A DNA stretch of 64,000 nt, taken from NCBI RefSeq assembly GCF_900103405.1, contig NZ_FNHX01000010.1, forward strand, positions 1-64,000, read 5' to 3'. The position numbers and the translations under genes were made by a program. Each line of letters opens with the position of its first letter. The first letter of the stretch is position 1. The stretch comes from Polaromonas sp. JS666. GTDB lineage: Bacteria; Pseudomonadota; Gammaproteobacteria; Burkholderiales; Burkholderiaceae_C. This document shows, in pieces, positions 19,706 through 29,731 of the stretch. Under the pieces are notes generated by a model. It was not told the origin of the DNA. It did no database searches and worked only from the letters and a program-made list of their open reading frames with translations.

Positions 19706-20842
19706 ATGCTCGATCTTTATATTGGCCTGATGTCAGGCACCTCGCTCGACGGTGCCGACGGCGTTCTGGTGGCGTTTGAGGGCGATAAGCCGAAGGTCCT
19801 TGCCGCCGCGACCGAACCCTTCAGCGAGGCTTTCCACGCCGAGCTGCTGGCGCTGAACGCGCCCACGCCCAACGAACTGCACCGTGCCGCCCTGGCCGGC
19901 AACCAGATTGCCGCGGTCTATGCCAGGGTCGTGGCCGCGCTGCTGGCCCAGGCCGCGGCGCTGGACATTTCGCCGCTGGACATCAAAGCCATAGGCGCGC
20001 ATGGGCAGACCGTGCGGCACCAGCCGCAAAGAACATCGAGCGAGCCGGCGGGCGCGGGCTACACCTTGCAATTGAACAACCCGGCTTTGCTGGCCGAACT
20101 CACGGGCATCCGTGTGGCGGCCGATTTCCGCAGCCGCGACGTGGCCGCGGGCGGGCAGGGCGCGCCGCTGGTGCCGGCTTTTCACCAGGGCGTCTTCGGC
20201 CGAGAGGACGCCACGGTCTGCGTACTCAACCTGGGCGGCATTTCCAACCTCAGCGTGCTGCCCCAGGCGGGCGCCTCGCCGGTGTTGGGCTTTGACTGCG
20301 GGCCCGGCAATGCGTTGATGGATGCCTGGTGCCGGCAGCACACCGGCCAGCCTTATGACGCTGGCGGCGCCTGGGCCGCCGGCGGCAAGCTGCTGCCCGC
20401 GTTGCTGGACAGCCTGCTCGATGAGCCTTATTTCTCGCAGCCGATTCCCAAAAGCACGGGCCGCGACCTGTTCAGCCAAGCCTGGCTGGCCGGCAAACTC
20501 CAGCCTTTTGCCGGCGAGCGGCCCCAGGACATCCAGAACACGTTGACCGAATTCACCGCCAGGGCCTGCATCCTGGGCGTGAAGGGCTATGGGCAGGGCA
20601 GCGAATCGCTGGTCGTGTGCGGCGGTGGCGCCTTCAACAGCCACCTGCTGGCGCGCCTGCGGGCCGGTTTGCCGGCGCTGCGCGTCAGCACCTCCGAGCA
20701 GCACGGCCTGCCGCCGCTGCAGGTGGAAGCCGCAGCCTTCGCCTGGCTGGCGCGGCAACTGGTGCTGGGCAAGCCGGGCAACCTGCCCAGCGTGACGGGC
20801 GCGCGCGGCCTGAGGGTGCTGGGTGCGGTCTATCCCGCCTAG
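19706..20842 (+). CDS. anmK: Anhydro-N-acetylmuramic acid kinase
   Basis: 378 aa. AnmK phosphorylates and opens anhMurNAc recovered from peptidoglycan turnover to give MurNAc-6-P. IGLMSGTSLDGADG at the N-terminus is the diagnostic ATP motif. AIGAHGQTVRH, VAADFRSRDVAAGGQGAPLVP, LNLGGISN and GFDCGPGNALMD are conserved blocks. Directly behind the M23 endopeptidase and convergent with the lytic transglycosylase that makes anhydro-muropeptides, so the neighbourhood is thematically tight. Confidence 0.95.
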   Translation: MLDLYIGLMSGTSLDGADGVLVAFEGDKPKVLAAATEPFSEAFHAELLALNAPTPNELHRAALAGNQIAAVYARVVAALLAQAAALDISPLDIKAIGAHGQTVRHQPQRTSSEPAGAGYTLQLNNPALLAELTGIRVAADFRSRDVAAGGQGAPLVPAFHQGVFGREDATVCVLNLGGISNLSVLPQAGASPVLGFDCGPGNALMDAWCRQHTGQPYDAGGAWAAGGKLLPALLDSLLDEPYFSQPIPKSTGRDLFSQAWLAGKLQPFAGERPQDIQNTLTEFTARACILGVKGYGQGSESLVVCGGGAFNSHLLARLRAGLPALRVSTSEQHGLPPLQVEAAAFAWLARQLVLGKPGNLPSVTGARGLRVLGAVYPA

Positions 20843-20857
20843 CAACTCCCTGCTGTT

Positions 20858-22981
20858 TTAAGGCAAGTCCTTGTAGGGCTCGGGCTGCGCCGCATCGCGC
20901 GGCCCCACGGTGCTCAGCCTGGCTTTCAGCGATTGCGGCCGCCCCGTCAGGATGGCCGCGTAGTTGGTGGTGTTGGACAGCACTTTTTTCACGTAGTCGC
21001 GCGTCTCGCTGAAGGGAATGCTCTCGGCCCAGATCGCGGCGTCCAGCACCGGGCCGTTGCGCCAGGTGCGCGGCCGGCCGGGGCCGGCGTTGTAGGCGGC
21101 CGCGGCCATGGGCATGGAGCCGTTGAAGTCGTCCAGCGCGAACTTGAGGTAGGCCGTGCCGATCGCGATGTTGGTGTCGCGGTCGTTGAGCTGGTCTTGC
21201 GTGAAGCCTTCCAGTCCTATTTTTTTGGCGGTCCAGCGCGCCGTGGCGGGCATGACCTGCATCAGGCCCGAGGCGCCCACGCCGGAGCGCGCGTCCATGA
21301 TGAAGCGGCTTTCCTGGCGTATCAGGCCGTAGACATAGGCCGGGTCCAGGTTGATGGACTGGGCGCGCTTGGTCACCGTCTCGCGAAAAGGCATGGGATA
21401 GCGCTGGTCAAAATCGATCTCGCCCTTGGTGCGGTCGCTGGTGTTGATGCAGCGGTCCCAGATCTGGCGGTCGCAGGCGAACTGCGCGGCCGCCAGCAGG
21501 TCGCGGTCGGCCATGCCGCCGCGCTGGTGCAGGTTGGTGCTGTAGTTCCACTCGCGCGCGCCTTCGGGGCGCAGGCCTATGGCGATGGCGTAGGCTGCCC
21601 GGTTCAGGCCCGGGTTGGTCCGCGCGGTTTCTTTTTCCTCAGGCGTCAGCGGCGCGGGTTTGGCCGGCACGGTGATTTTCTGGCCGAGCTCTTCCAGCGC
21701 GAGCTGCTCGTAAAAACCCCGCACCGACGCGAAGGACTGCAGCAAGGCCAGGGCCTCGGCGCGCTGCGGCGAAATTGTGATGCCGGTGGGAATGGTCTGG
21801 GCCACGCCGGGCGTGGTGGCCACGACGGCGGGCTTGGGCGGCGCGTCGGGCGGCGCGGTGGCCAGCAGCGCGCGCGCCTTCCAGTAACTCCATGTCGGGT
21901 CCTTGCGCGCGTCCTCGCTCATGGCATTGACGGCCGCCAGCACCAGCGGCCAGTTGGGCTGGCTGCCGGCGCGCAGCGCGGCCCGCACCTTCCAGCCCAG
22001 CATGTCGTCGCTGAGGTCGCTGTCCTTGGTGACCTTCGCGAAATACTCCAGCGCGTCGCCGGCCGGGGCCGTGCCCAGCCGCGTGGCGGTCTGCCGGCCT
22101 ATCACGCCCCAGACCCAGTTGCGCTCTTCGGTGTTGAGCTGCATGCCCCATTTGTTTTCCAGCTGGAAGGCCGCGCCGTCGATGTCGCTGATCGCCATCT
22201 TGATCAGCGCCAGCGTGATGATCTCGCGCCGCGACTTGCTCAGCGCGATGTGTTTGCCGGCCAGGAACTTGATGGGGCTGGCGTTGAGGTCGTTGACCAT
22301 GCCCGCGGCGTCGGGGGCGACGATCTGCACGGCGGCCAGTGCCGAGCGCGGGCGGTTTGCTTCGGTGGCCAGCCGGGCCTTGATCCAGGCGTCCTGCGGC
22401 GTGAGGTTTTTCGTGCCCACCAGCCGTTCGGCGGCCGAGTTGCAGCCGTCATCGGCCTCGCGCTGCGCATACCAGTTCTTTTTGACCTCCTCGGCCAGGC
22501 GCGCGTCGGGCGCCGGGTTCTTCAGGTGCTCGACCAGCAGCGCGTAGCAGCGCACTTCCTTGTCGTCGTTCATGCGGTAGTTGGGATACTCGGCGGCAAA
22601 GCCGGCCCAGTCGCGGCGCTGGCCCAGCAGCAGCAGCCAGTCGTTGCGCAGCCGGTCTTCCTGGTAGGTGCCGGCGTAGCGGCTCAAAAAGTCCTGCACC
22701 TCCTGCGCGCCGGCTTCGCCCAGGCGCAGCTTGAGATCCCAGTAGGCGGCCCAAGGCTCCAGCGCGTGGCCCCTGGCCTGCGGCAGCAGCTGCGCCAGCC
22801 GGGCCCTGTCGCCGCGCTTGAAGGCCTTGTTCATCTCGATGATCACGTTGTCGGCCGCGCTGGCGGGCGCCTGGGCCGCGGCCGGGGCAAGCAGCGCGAA
22901 GCAGGCCATCGCGCCTAAAACCGGCGCCAGGGCCGCCGTCCGCAGGGGACTGGTAAGAAATTTGTATAGCATCTGGGACAT
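20858..22981 (-). CDS. slt: Soluble lytic murein transglycosylase
   Basis: 707 aa from the ATG at 22981 (22972 also possible). Signal peptide ends near AAAQAPA. A long alpha-helical superhelix (~residues 40-520) precedes the GH23 catalytic domain: YGLIRQESRF with catalytic Glu, GASGLMQVMPATA, and MAAAAYNAGPGR. It cleaves glycan strands with 1,6-anhydro ring formation. Start codon sits one base from the divergent 5-FCL start. Proline-rich insert around residues 375-400. Convergent with anmK, 15 bp apart. Confidence 0.92.
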   Translation of the reverse strand: MSQMLYKFLTSPLRTAALAPVLGAMACFALLAPAAAQAPASAADNVIIEMNKAFKRGDRARLAQLLPQARGHALEPWAAYWDLKLRLGEAGAQEVQDFLSRYAGTYQEDRLRNDWLLLLGQRRDWAGFAAEYPNYRMNDDKEVRCYALLVEHLKNPAPDARLAEEVKKNWYAQREADDGCNSAAERLVGTKNLTPQDAWIKARLATEANRPRSALAAVQIVAPDAAGMVNDLNASPIKFLAGKHIALSKSRREIITLALIKMAISDIDGAAFQLENKWGMQLNTEERNWVWGVIGRQTATRLGTAPAGDALEYFAKVTKDSDLSDDMLGWKVRAALRAGSQPNWPLVLAAVNAMSEDARKDPTWSYWKARALLATAPPDAPPKPAVVATTPGVAQTIPTGITISPQRAEALALLQSFASVRGFYEQLALEELGQKITVPAKPAPLTPEEKETARTNPGLNRAAYAIAIGLRPEGAREWNYSTNLHQRGGMADRDLLAAAQFACDRQIWDRCINTSDRTKGEIDFDQRYPMPFRETVTKRAQSINLDPAYVYGLIRQESRFIMDARSGVGASGLMQVMPATARWTAKKIGLEGFTQDQLNDRDTNIAIGTAYLKFALDDFNGSMPMAAAAYNAGPGRPRTWRNGPVLDAAIWAESIPFSETRDYVKKVLSNTTNYAAILTGRPQSLKARLSTVGPRDAAQPEPYKDLP

Positions 22982-22982
22982 T

Positions 22983-23621
22983 ATGGACAAATTAAGCACT
23001 CGCAAAGCGCTGGTTGAAGCCCGTTTGAACATGCCTGACCGCCTGCAGCGGGCCGACCTGCTGCAACGTGTGATGCGCATCTGGCTGGTCGGTTCCACCC
23101 ATGAGGTGATTGGCGCCTACTGGCCCATCAAGGGAGAGTTCGACCCGCTGCCCGCGCTGTACCGCTGGCAGGAAGACGCGATTCTGAGCCAGGGGGCTTC
23201 GTCAAACCCGGCGCTGGCAGAGGTGGAGACTGCGCAGCTTGCTACCGAAAGCATAGCGGCGCGGTCGCCCCGCAAGATCGGCCTGCCGGTGGTCAACAAG
23301 TTGCACAAGACCTTGACTTTTCATGCCTGGTATCCCGGCTGCCCCATGGAGGAGGACGCCTACGGCATCCCGAAACCAAAAGATACAGAGGTGATTATTC
23401 CCACCCTGCTGTTCGTGCCCTGCGTAGGCTACGGGCCGGGCGGCTACCGGCTGGGTTATGGCGGCGGTTTTTACGACCGTACCCTGGCAACCCTGCAGCC
23501 GCGCCCCTTTACCGTGGGGCTGGGCTATGCGCAGGGCTGGTTGCCGGACATGGAACCTGAGCCGCACGACATCCCGCTGGACGCCATCCTCAATGACAAG
23601 GGCGTGGTTTGGCCGGTTTGA
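22983..23621 (+). CDS. 5-formyltetrahydrofolate cyclo-ligase
   Basis: 212 aa from the ATG at 22983. Converts 5-formyl-THF to 5,10-methenyl-THF with ATP. RKALVEARLNMPDRLQRA is the N-terminal family signature, IGAYWPIKGEFDP the substrate part, and GYRLGYGGGFYDRTLA the ATP-binding motif. Some 30 residues in the middle (SQGASSNPALAEVETAQLATES) look like a flexible insert. Its start is a single base from the start of the divergent transglycosylase gene, so each promoter must lie inside the other gene. Confidence 0.9.
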   Translation: MDKLSTRKALVEARLNMPDRLQRADLLQRVMRIWLVGSTHEVIGAYWPIKGEFDPLPALYRWQEDAILSQGASSNPALAEVETAQLATESIAARSPRKIGLPVVNKLHKTLTFHAWYPGCPMEEDAYGIPKPKDTEVIIPTLLFVPCVGYGPGGYRLGYGGGFYDRTLATLQPRPFTVGLGYAQGWLPDMEPEPHDIPLDAILNDKGVVWPV

Positions 23622-23698
23622 TGGCGCAACGCCTGATCGCTGCCGCCTCGGGCGAGGCCCGGCGCCTTGCCGCTCTTTCCTGAGTCGCCGAACGCCCC

Positions 23699-24598
23699 AT
23701 GACTACGAACATGCTCGACGGTTTTTTCATCAACCTTGACCGCAGTCCCGACCGGCTGGCGGCGATGCGCGGGGAACTGGCCCGCAGCGGGCTGGGCTTC
23801 GTCGAGCGTTTTGCCGCCACCGATGCCCGAGTGCTGGAGCGGCCCGCGGATTGTGCAATCCCGATGGCGGCCTACGGCGCTTTTTTGTCCCATCACGCGC
23901 TGCTGAGCCGGGCGCCACCCGGCAGTTGCACACTCATTTTCGAAGATGACGTTCAGCTAGGCGACAACCTGGGTGGTTTGCTCTCGTCGCAGTCATTGCG
24001 GGAGATGTGCGCGCACGACATCGTTTTCCTGGACTGCCAGCCCGCGCTGGAGATAGGCCTCCTCACTGAGCTTTACCGCGCCATGCTGGGCGCGATGCCC
24101 GACTTTCAGCGTACCGAGCTGCCGTCGGCCCTGCGCCGCCACGCGTCGACCGTGGCCCTGTACCCGGCACGCGGGCTCTACCGCTGGGGCGCGGCGGCCT
24201 ACCTTGTCACGCCGCGCGGCAAGCAGAAGCTGCTTCCATGGCTGCAGCGAACCCTGGATGCCGGCCCGCCCGGAACCCTGGACATCCTCTACCGAAACCT
24301 GATTGAGGACGGAACCCTGGATGCCGCCGTCATGGTTCCTTTTTTTGCGACCCCCAGCCTCGAGGGGCTGCGCCACAGCACGATAGAAGGCCGCGAACAA
24401 AGCCTGGTGCCGTTTGCGCTGGGGAGCATGATCAGGCGCTTTTTTTTCGCCGGGCCCACTGATGGGATCGCGGATTTCCTGGAAACGGTTTTGCCGCAGA
24501 AGTTTGCACCCGACGGCGATGAACTGCTGGCCGAGATGATCCGCCTGACGGCCCTGGGATTGATGCGCGACCGCCAGTTTCTCGATTTCGGGGCTTGA
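23699..24598 (+). CDS. Glycosyltransferase family 25 (LPS-type)
   Basis: 299 aa. FFINLDRSPDRLAAMRGEL at the N-terminus and LIFEDDVQLGDNL (FEDD acidic motif) are the signatures of GT25 enzymes that add sugars to lipo-oligosaccharide or collagen. AYGAFLSHHALLSR and GAAAYLVTPRGKQKLL are further family blocks. No other LPS genes adjoin. 77 bp after the cyclo-ligase gene; ends 12 bp before the convergent ridA. Confidence 0.85.
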   Translation: MTTNMLDGFFINLDRSPDRLAAMRGELARSGLGFVERFAATDARVLERPADCAIPMAAYGAFLSHHALLSRAPPGSCTLIFEDDVQLGDNLGGLLSSQSLREMCAHDIVFLDCQPALEIGLLTELYRAMLGAMPDFQRTELPSALRRHASTVALYPARGLYRWGAAAYLVTPRGKQKLLPWLQRTLDAGPPGTLDILYRNLIEDGTLDAAVMVPFFATPSLEGLRHSTIEGREQSLVPFALGSMIRRFFFAGPTDGIADFLETVLPQKFAPDGDELLAEMIRLTALGLMRDRQFLDFGA

Positions 24599-24610
24599 GA
24601 AAGACCGGCC

Positions 24611-25000
24611 TCAGCCCTTGGGCTTATAAGCCACCACATCAATCTCCACTCGCGCATCCACCATCAAGCGCGCCTCGGTCGTAGACCGGGCCGGCTTGCC
24701 GCCCGTGAAGTAGCTCATGTAGACGCGGTTAAAGCTGCCGAAGTCGCGCGCGTCCTGCAGCCAGACCGTGGTCTTGCAGACGTCGTCCAGCGTGCAGCCG
24801 GCCAAAGCCAGCGCGGCCTGGATGTTTTTCATGACCTGGCGGGTCTGCACCTCGATGCCGCCCTGCACGATTTCGCCTTTTTCATCGCCCGGCACCTGGC
24901 CGGAAACGTAGACGAAGTCACCGGCGCGGACTGCGGGCGAAAACGGGCGGGGCTGGTGGTCAGAGGCCAGGGGGGGATTTCCTAAATATTCCAGAGGCAT
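24611..25000 (-). CDS. RidA family enamine/imine deaminase
   Basis: 129 aa. SPAVRAGDFVYVSGQVPGDEKGEIV, VMKNIQAALALAGCTLDDVCKTTVWL and ARSTTEARLMVDARVEIDVVA are the three RidA/YjgF signatures; the arginine in KPARSTTEA fits the position of the substrate carboxylate binder. RidA hydrolyses 2-aminoacrylate-type intermediates released by PLP dehydratases. It diverges from the importer genes of the D-amino-acid cluster, and the DSD1-type lyase there would release such an intermediate, so a partnership is likely. Confidence 0.9.
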   Translation of the reverse strand: MPLEYLGNPPLASDHQPRPFSPAVRAGDFVYVSGQVPGDEKGEIVQGGIEVQTRQVMKNIQAALALAGCTLDDVCKTTVWLQDARDFGSFNRVYMSYFTGGKPARSTTEARLMVDARVEIDVVAYKPKG

Positions 25001-25147
25001 GAAAAACTCCTTTTTAAGTTCCGTTTAATCCTAAAGATGAAAAATATTTTCAGAATTTCGCCTTTTATTCGGGTTTATCCTGAAAAATACCATTTATAGA
25101 CCAATTAATCTTCAAGCGTGAAATTTAACTTCAATCAGGAGTTCTTT
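25001..25147. promoter_or_regulatory. AT-rich divergent control region with operator-like palindrome
   Basis: This 147-bp stretch between ridA and the importer is markedly AT-rich against GC-rich surroundings. TGAAAA-ATA-TTTTCA at 25038-25052 is a perfect inverted repeat with 6-bp arms. A second, weaker TGAA...TTCA pair is at 25119-25133. Such TGAAA/TTTCA palindromes suit a dimeric repressor; the cluster's RpiR protein is the obvious candidate. AGGAG at 25137-25141, 6 nt before ATG 25148, fixes the importer start. Confidence 0.5.
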
Positions 25148-26704
25148 ATGACCTGTGGAATCCGCATGCACCGCCGCACCGCCTTGTCCTCTCTGCTGGC
25201 CCTGGGTGCGGCCGGCGCCGGTTTCGGCCCGGCCGCCGCGCAGGGCGGCAAATCGGCCCTGAATCTGGCCATGGTGGCCGAACCGCCGACGCTGGACATC
25301 CAGTCCACGCCGGCAGACCTGGTCTGCATCATCATGCAGCACGTTTACGAGCCGCTGTTCACCTTCGATGCGAAGGCAGCGCTGGTGCCCATGCTGGCCG
25401 AGGCCATGCCGAAAATCTCGGCCGACGGCAAGCTCTACACCATCACCTTGCGAAAAGGCGTGATGCTGCACAGCGGCCGCGAACTCAATGCCGACGACGT
25501 GGTGGCCAGCCTCAAGCGCTGGATGGACGTTTCGCCGCGTGGCAAGTCGGTGGCGGTGCAAGTGGCCGACCTGGCGGCCAAGGGGCCGCTCACGGTGGAC
25601 ATCACGTTGAAGAATGCCTATGCGCCGCTGCTTTCGCAACTGGCCATGGCTTCGGGCATGGCGGCCATCATGGCCAAGGAGTCGCTGGCCCAGCCGCTGC
25701 GCGAGTATGTGGGCACCGGGCCTTACAAGTTCAAGGAACGCAAGCCCGACCAGTACGTGCTGCTCACCCGTTTCGACGGCTATGCTGCGCGCAAGGAAGC
25801 CGCCAGCGGCTATGGTGGCAAGCGGGTGGCCGCGGTGGAAGAGCTGCGCTTCGTGCCGGTGCCCAATGCCAACACGCGGGTGGAAGGCGCGCTGGCCGGC
25901 CAGTTTCACTACGCCGACCTGCTGCCGATCGAGGCCCTGCCGCGGCTGGAAAAGGCCGGCGGCAAGGTGGTGCCCATCATGACGCCTTCTTTCGGCTTTC
26001 CTTACCTGGTGTTCAACACCAAGGAAGGCTCGCTGGCGCACCAGCCTGTGCGCAAGGCGGTGCAGACCGCGCTGGGTGAAGGCGAAATGCTGGCGGCAGG
26101 TTTTGGCGACACGCGCTTTTTCGTTGCCGAGGGCAACCATTTCCCCAAGGGCACGCCTTTTTATTCGACAGCCGGCATCACCGCTTACAACGAGCGCGAC
26201 GCAAAGAAGGCCAAGAGCCAGGCCGAACAGGCCGGCTACAAGGGCGAGCCGGTGCGTATCCTGACGAGCCGCCAGTACGACTTCCACTACAACATGGCGC
26301 TCATCATGGCCGAGCAGCTCAAGCGCGCCGGCTTCAAGGCCGAGCTGAACGTGGTGGAGTGGGCGACGCTGCTGCAGCGCCGTGCCGACCCCAAGCTGTG
26401 GGATATCTACATCACGCATTCCGGCTTGTTCCCCGAGCCCATGCTCTCGCCCCCACAACTGGGCGATGGCGCGCCGGGCTGGTGGAACTCGCCTGCCAAG
26501 CAGGAGGCGCTGGCCGCGCTGAACCAGGAGCCGAACCCGGCCAAGCGCGGGGCGCTATGGGGCAGGGTGCAGCAGGTGGTCTACGACGAGGTGCCCTACA
26601 TCCAGGTTGGCAAATTCGCCAGCCTGTCGGCGCGCGCGCCGGCGCTGCAGGGTTACACGCCCTATACCTATCCGTTCTTCTGGAACACCAGCCTTAAGAG
26701 TTGA
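25148..26704 (+). CDS. Family 5 peptide/oligopeptide-type ABC substrate-binding protein
   Basis: 518 aa from the ATG at 25148, picked for its AGGAG ribosome site. The leader has MHRRTALSSLLALGAAGAGFG, a twin-arginine-like or ordinary signal. The mature protein follows the SBP_bac_5 pattern: LNLAMVAEPPTLDIQST, HVYEPLFTFD, LRKGVMLHSGRELNADDVVASLKRW, and GTGPYKFKE. Binds a peptide or related ligand for the DppBCDF-like permease encoded next. Followed by dispersed repeat copy B before the first permease gene. Confidence 0.92.
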   Translation: MTCGIRMHRRTALSSLLALGAAGAGFGPAAAQGGKSALNLAMVAEPPTLDIQSTPADLVCIIMQHVYEPLFTFDAKAALVPMLAEAMPKISADGKLYTITLRKGVMLHSGRELNADDVVASLKRWMDVSPRGKSVAVQVADLAAKGPLTVDITLKNAYAPLLSQLAMASGMAAIMAKESLAQPLREYVGTGPYKFKERKPDQYVLLTRFDGYAARKEAASGYGGKRVAAVEELRFVPVPNANTRVEGALAGQFHYADLLPIEALPRLEKAGGKVVPIMTPSFGFPYLVFNTKEGSLAHQPVRKAVQTALGEGEMLAAGFGDTRFFVAEGNHFPKGTPFYSTAGITAYNERDAKKAKSQAEQAGYKGEPVRILTSRQYDFHYNMALIMAEQLKRAGFKAELNVVEWATLLQRRADPKLWDIYITHSGLFPEPMLSPPQLGDGAPGWWNSPAKQEALAALNQEPNPAKRGALWGRVQQVVYDEVPYIQVGKFASLSARAPALQGYTPYTYPFFWNTSLKS

Positions 26705-26815
26705 ACCCCCACGCTCCCCCACTTCGAGCCTGCGGCGCGCTGCCCCTTTCCTCATATATGGGGGCCGTCCGCCTGCGGCCCGGCAAAGCCGGTTCCGCGG
26801 CTCCACTGGGTTAGT
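26705..26815. repeat. Dispersed repeat copy B, inside the importer operon
   Basis: Begins right behind the binding-protein stop. The core at 26760-26810 shares GCCTGCGGCCCGGCAAAGCC and the following GGTTCCGCGG with copies A (9881-9930) and C (34510-34559). The preceding CCCCCACG...TGCCCCTTTC matches the inverted copy C. The rest of this 195-bp gap (to 26899) shows no gene; it separates the highly expressed binding protein from the permease genes, a place where attenuation is common. Confidence 0.75.
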
Positions 26816-26899
26816 GTTAGTTCGTTTTTGGCCGGGGGTTGCTATGGAGCGCTTTCGAATGCACAAAAAGATTTCATCCCTATTGATTAGAACAAGGTC

Positions 26900-27841
26900 A
26901 TGACACGGTATCTTTTGTCCCGGCTGGGCGGCATGCTGGTGGTCATGGCCATCGTGGCGGTGCTGGTGTTCATCCTCACGCGTGCCGCCCCGGGCGACCC
27001 GATCGCCGTGCTGCTGGGCGACCAGGCCACGGCCGAGGACATCGCCCGGGTGCAGAAGGTCTACGGCCTGGACAAGTCCCTGCCGGTGCAGTTTGCCTTG
27101 TGGATTCGTGAACTGGCGCACGGCAACCTGGGCGAATCGATCTTTCTGCAGCGGCCCGTGACCCAGGCGCTTTGGGAGCGGGCCGAGCCCACCGCCTTGC
27201 TGTCGCTGATGGCGGTCGCGATTGCCGCGTTGATAGGTGTGCCCTGCGGCATCGTTTCGGCGGTGTTTCGCGGCAAGCCGGTCGACCAGGTCTTTACCGG
27301 CTTCGCGATGCTGGGCGCCAGCGTGCCCAGCTTCTGGTTCGGCCTGGTGCTGATGCAGATATTCGCAGTCTCCCTGGGCTGGTTCCCGGTCTCGGGCTAT
27401 GGTGAGCCAGGCGCCTCGCTGGCCGACCGCATCCATTGCCTGGTGCTGCCTGCCGCGGTGCTGGGTGTGCTCAATTCGGCGTTGATCATTCGCTTTACCC
27501 GCGCCTCCATGCTGGACGTGCTGGGCGAGGACTATGTGCGCACCGCGCGGGCCAAGGGCTTGTCTGAAAACGTGGTGGTGCTCAAGCATGCGCTGCGCAA
27601 CGCGCTGGTGCCCATCGTCACCGTCCTTGGCCTGACGGTGGCGCTGATGATAGGCGGCGCGGTGGTGACGGAGACCGTGTTCGGTTTGCCCGGCGTGGGC
27701 AACCTGGTGGTGAGCGCGGTGATACGGCGCGACTACCCGGTGATCCAGGGCGCGCTGCTGGTGGTGGCCGCGATCTACGTGGTCATCAACTTCGCCATCG
27801 ACCTGCTCTACACCGTCGTTGATCCCCGGGTGAAATACTGA
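26900..27841 (+). CDS. Peptide-type ABC transporter permease (DppB-like)
   Basis: 313 aa with about six membrane segments. MTRYLLSRLGGMLVVMAIVAVLVF and APGDPIAVLLGDQAT are the standard DppB/OppB opening; the EAA loop reads VRTARAKGLSENVVVLKHALRNALVPIVT. Forms the membrane channel with the next gene's product. One base separates its stop from the next start. Confidence 0.93.
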   Translation: MTRYLLSRLGGMLVVMAIVAVLVFILTRAAPGDPIAVLLGDQATAEDIARVQKVYGLDKSLPVQFALWIRELAHGNLGESIFLQRPVTQALWERAEPTALLSLMAVAIAALIGVPCGIVSAVFRGKPVDQVFTGFAMLGASVPSFWFGLVLMQIFAVSLGWFPVSGYGEPGASLADRIHCLVLPAAVLGVLNSALIIRFTRASMLDVLGEDYVRTARAKGLSENVVVLKHALRNALVPIVTVLGLTVALMIGGAVVTETVFGLPGVGNLVVSAVIRRDYPVIQGALLVVAAIYVVINFAIDLLYTVVDPRVKY

Positions 27842-27842
27842 C

Positions 27843-28678
27843 ATGCAGATGCCCCTGATTCTCCGCAAGCTGTTCCGTCGCCGCATCGTGCTGGCCGCGG
27901 CCATCGTTCTGGCGCTGGTCGTCCTGGTGTCGCTCTTCGCCGGTCCCCTGAGCGGCCTGGACCCGAACGAAACCGCCGTGAGCCAGCGGCTGTCCCAGCC
28001 CTCGTCCTCCCATTTGTTCGGCACCGACGAATTGGGCCGCGACCTGTTCGCCCGCATTGCCTTCGGCGGCCGCTATTCACTGACCATCGCATTGCTGACC
28101 GCGCTGGGCTCGGTGGTGAGCGGCACGCTGTTCGGCCTCGTCGCGGGATTCTTTCGCAGGCTCGATGCGCCGGTGATGCGTGTGGTCGACGCGATGATGT
28201 CTTTTCCCGACATACTGCTGGCGATCGCGCTGGTCGGCATCCTGGGGCCGTCAATGCTGAACGTGGTGCTGGCCCTGGTGCTGGTTTACACGCCGCGGGT
28301 GGCACGCGTGGTGCGCGCCTCCACCCTCGTGGTGCGCGAGCTGCTGTTCGTTGAGGCTGCGCGCGCCGTTGGCGTCTCCACCGCGCGCATTTTGTGGCGC
28401 CACATCTTGCCCAACCTGATGTCGCCCATCCTGGTGCAAACCTCCTTTATCTTTGCTTACGCCATCCTGGCCGAGGCCGCGCTGTCCTTCCTGGGCGTGG
28501 GCGTGCCGCCCGAGATTCCGACCTGGGGCACCATGGTGGCCGGCAGCCAGCAGTACGCCCACCAGGCGCTGTGGATCGTGCTGTTCCCGGGGCTGGCGAT
28601 CATCCTCACTGCGCTCTCGCTGCAACTGCTGGGCGACGGCATTCGCGACCTGCTGGATCCACGCTTGAGGAAATCGAT

Positions 28679-28682
<4 letters not shown>
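27843..28682 (+). CDS. Peptide-type ABC transporter permease (DppC-like)
   Basis: 279 aa. Opening [22 protein letters not shown], then [24 protein letters not shown] (the DppC motif FGTDxxGRD) and the EAA loop [29 protein letters not shown]. About six membrane segments. Partner of the DppB-like permease. Its stop codon TGA overlaps a GTG start of the next gene. Confidence 0.93.

Positions 28683-29727
<1,045 letters not shown>

Positions 29728-29731
<4 letters not shown>

Noticed and set aside
25112..28057. Large minus-strand frames over the importer genes
   Set aside because: His/Gln/Gly/Arg-rich composition typical of the complement of GC-rich coding sequence; the plus-strand frames carry all ABC motifs.
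28394..28678. N-terminal extension of the DppD-like ATPase
   Set aside because: The frame is open upstream but lies inside the DppC-like gene; the GTG starts at 28679/28694 give the family N-terminus.
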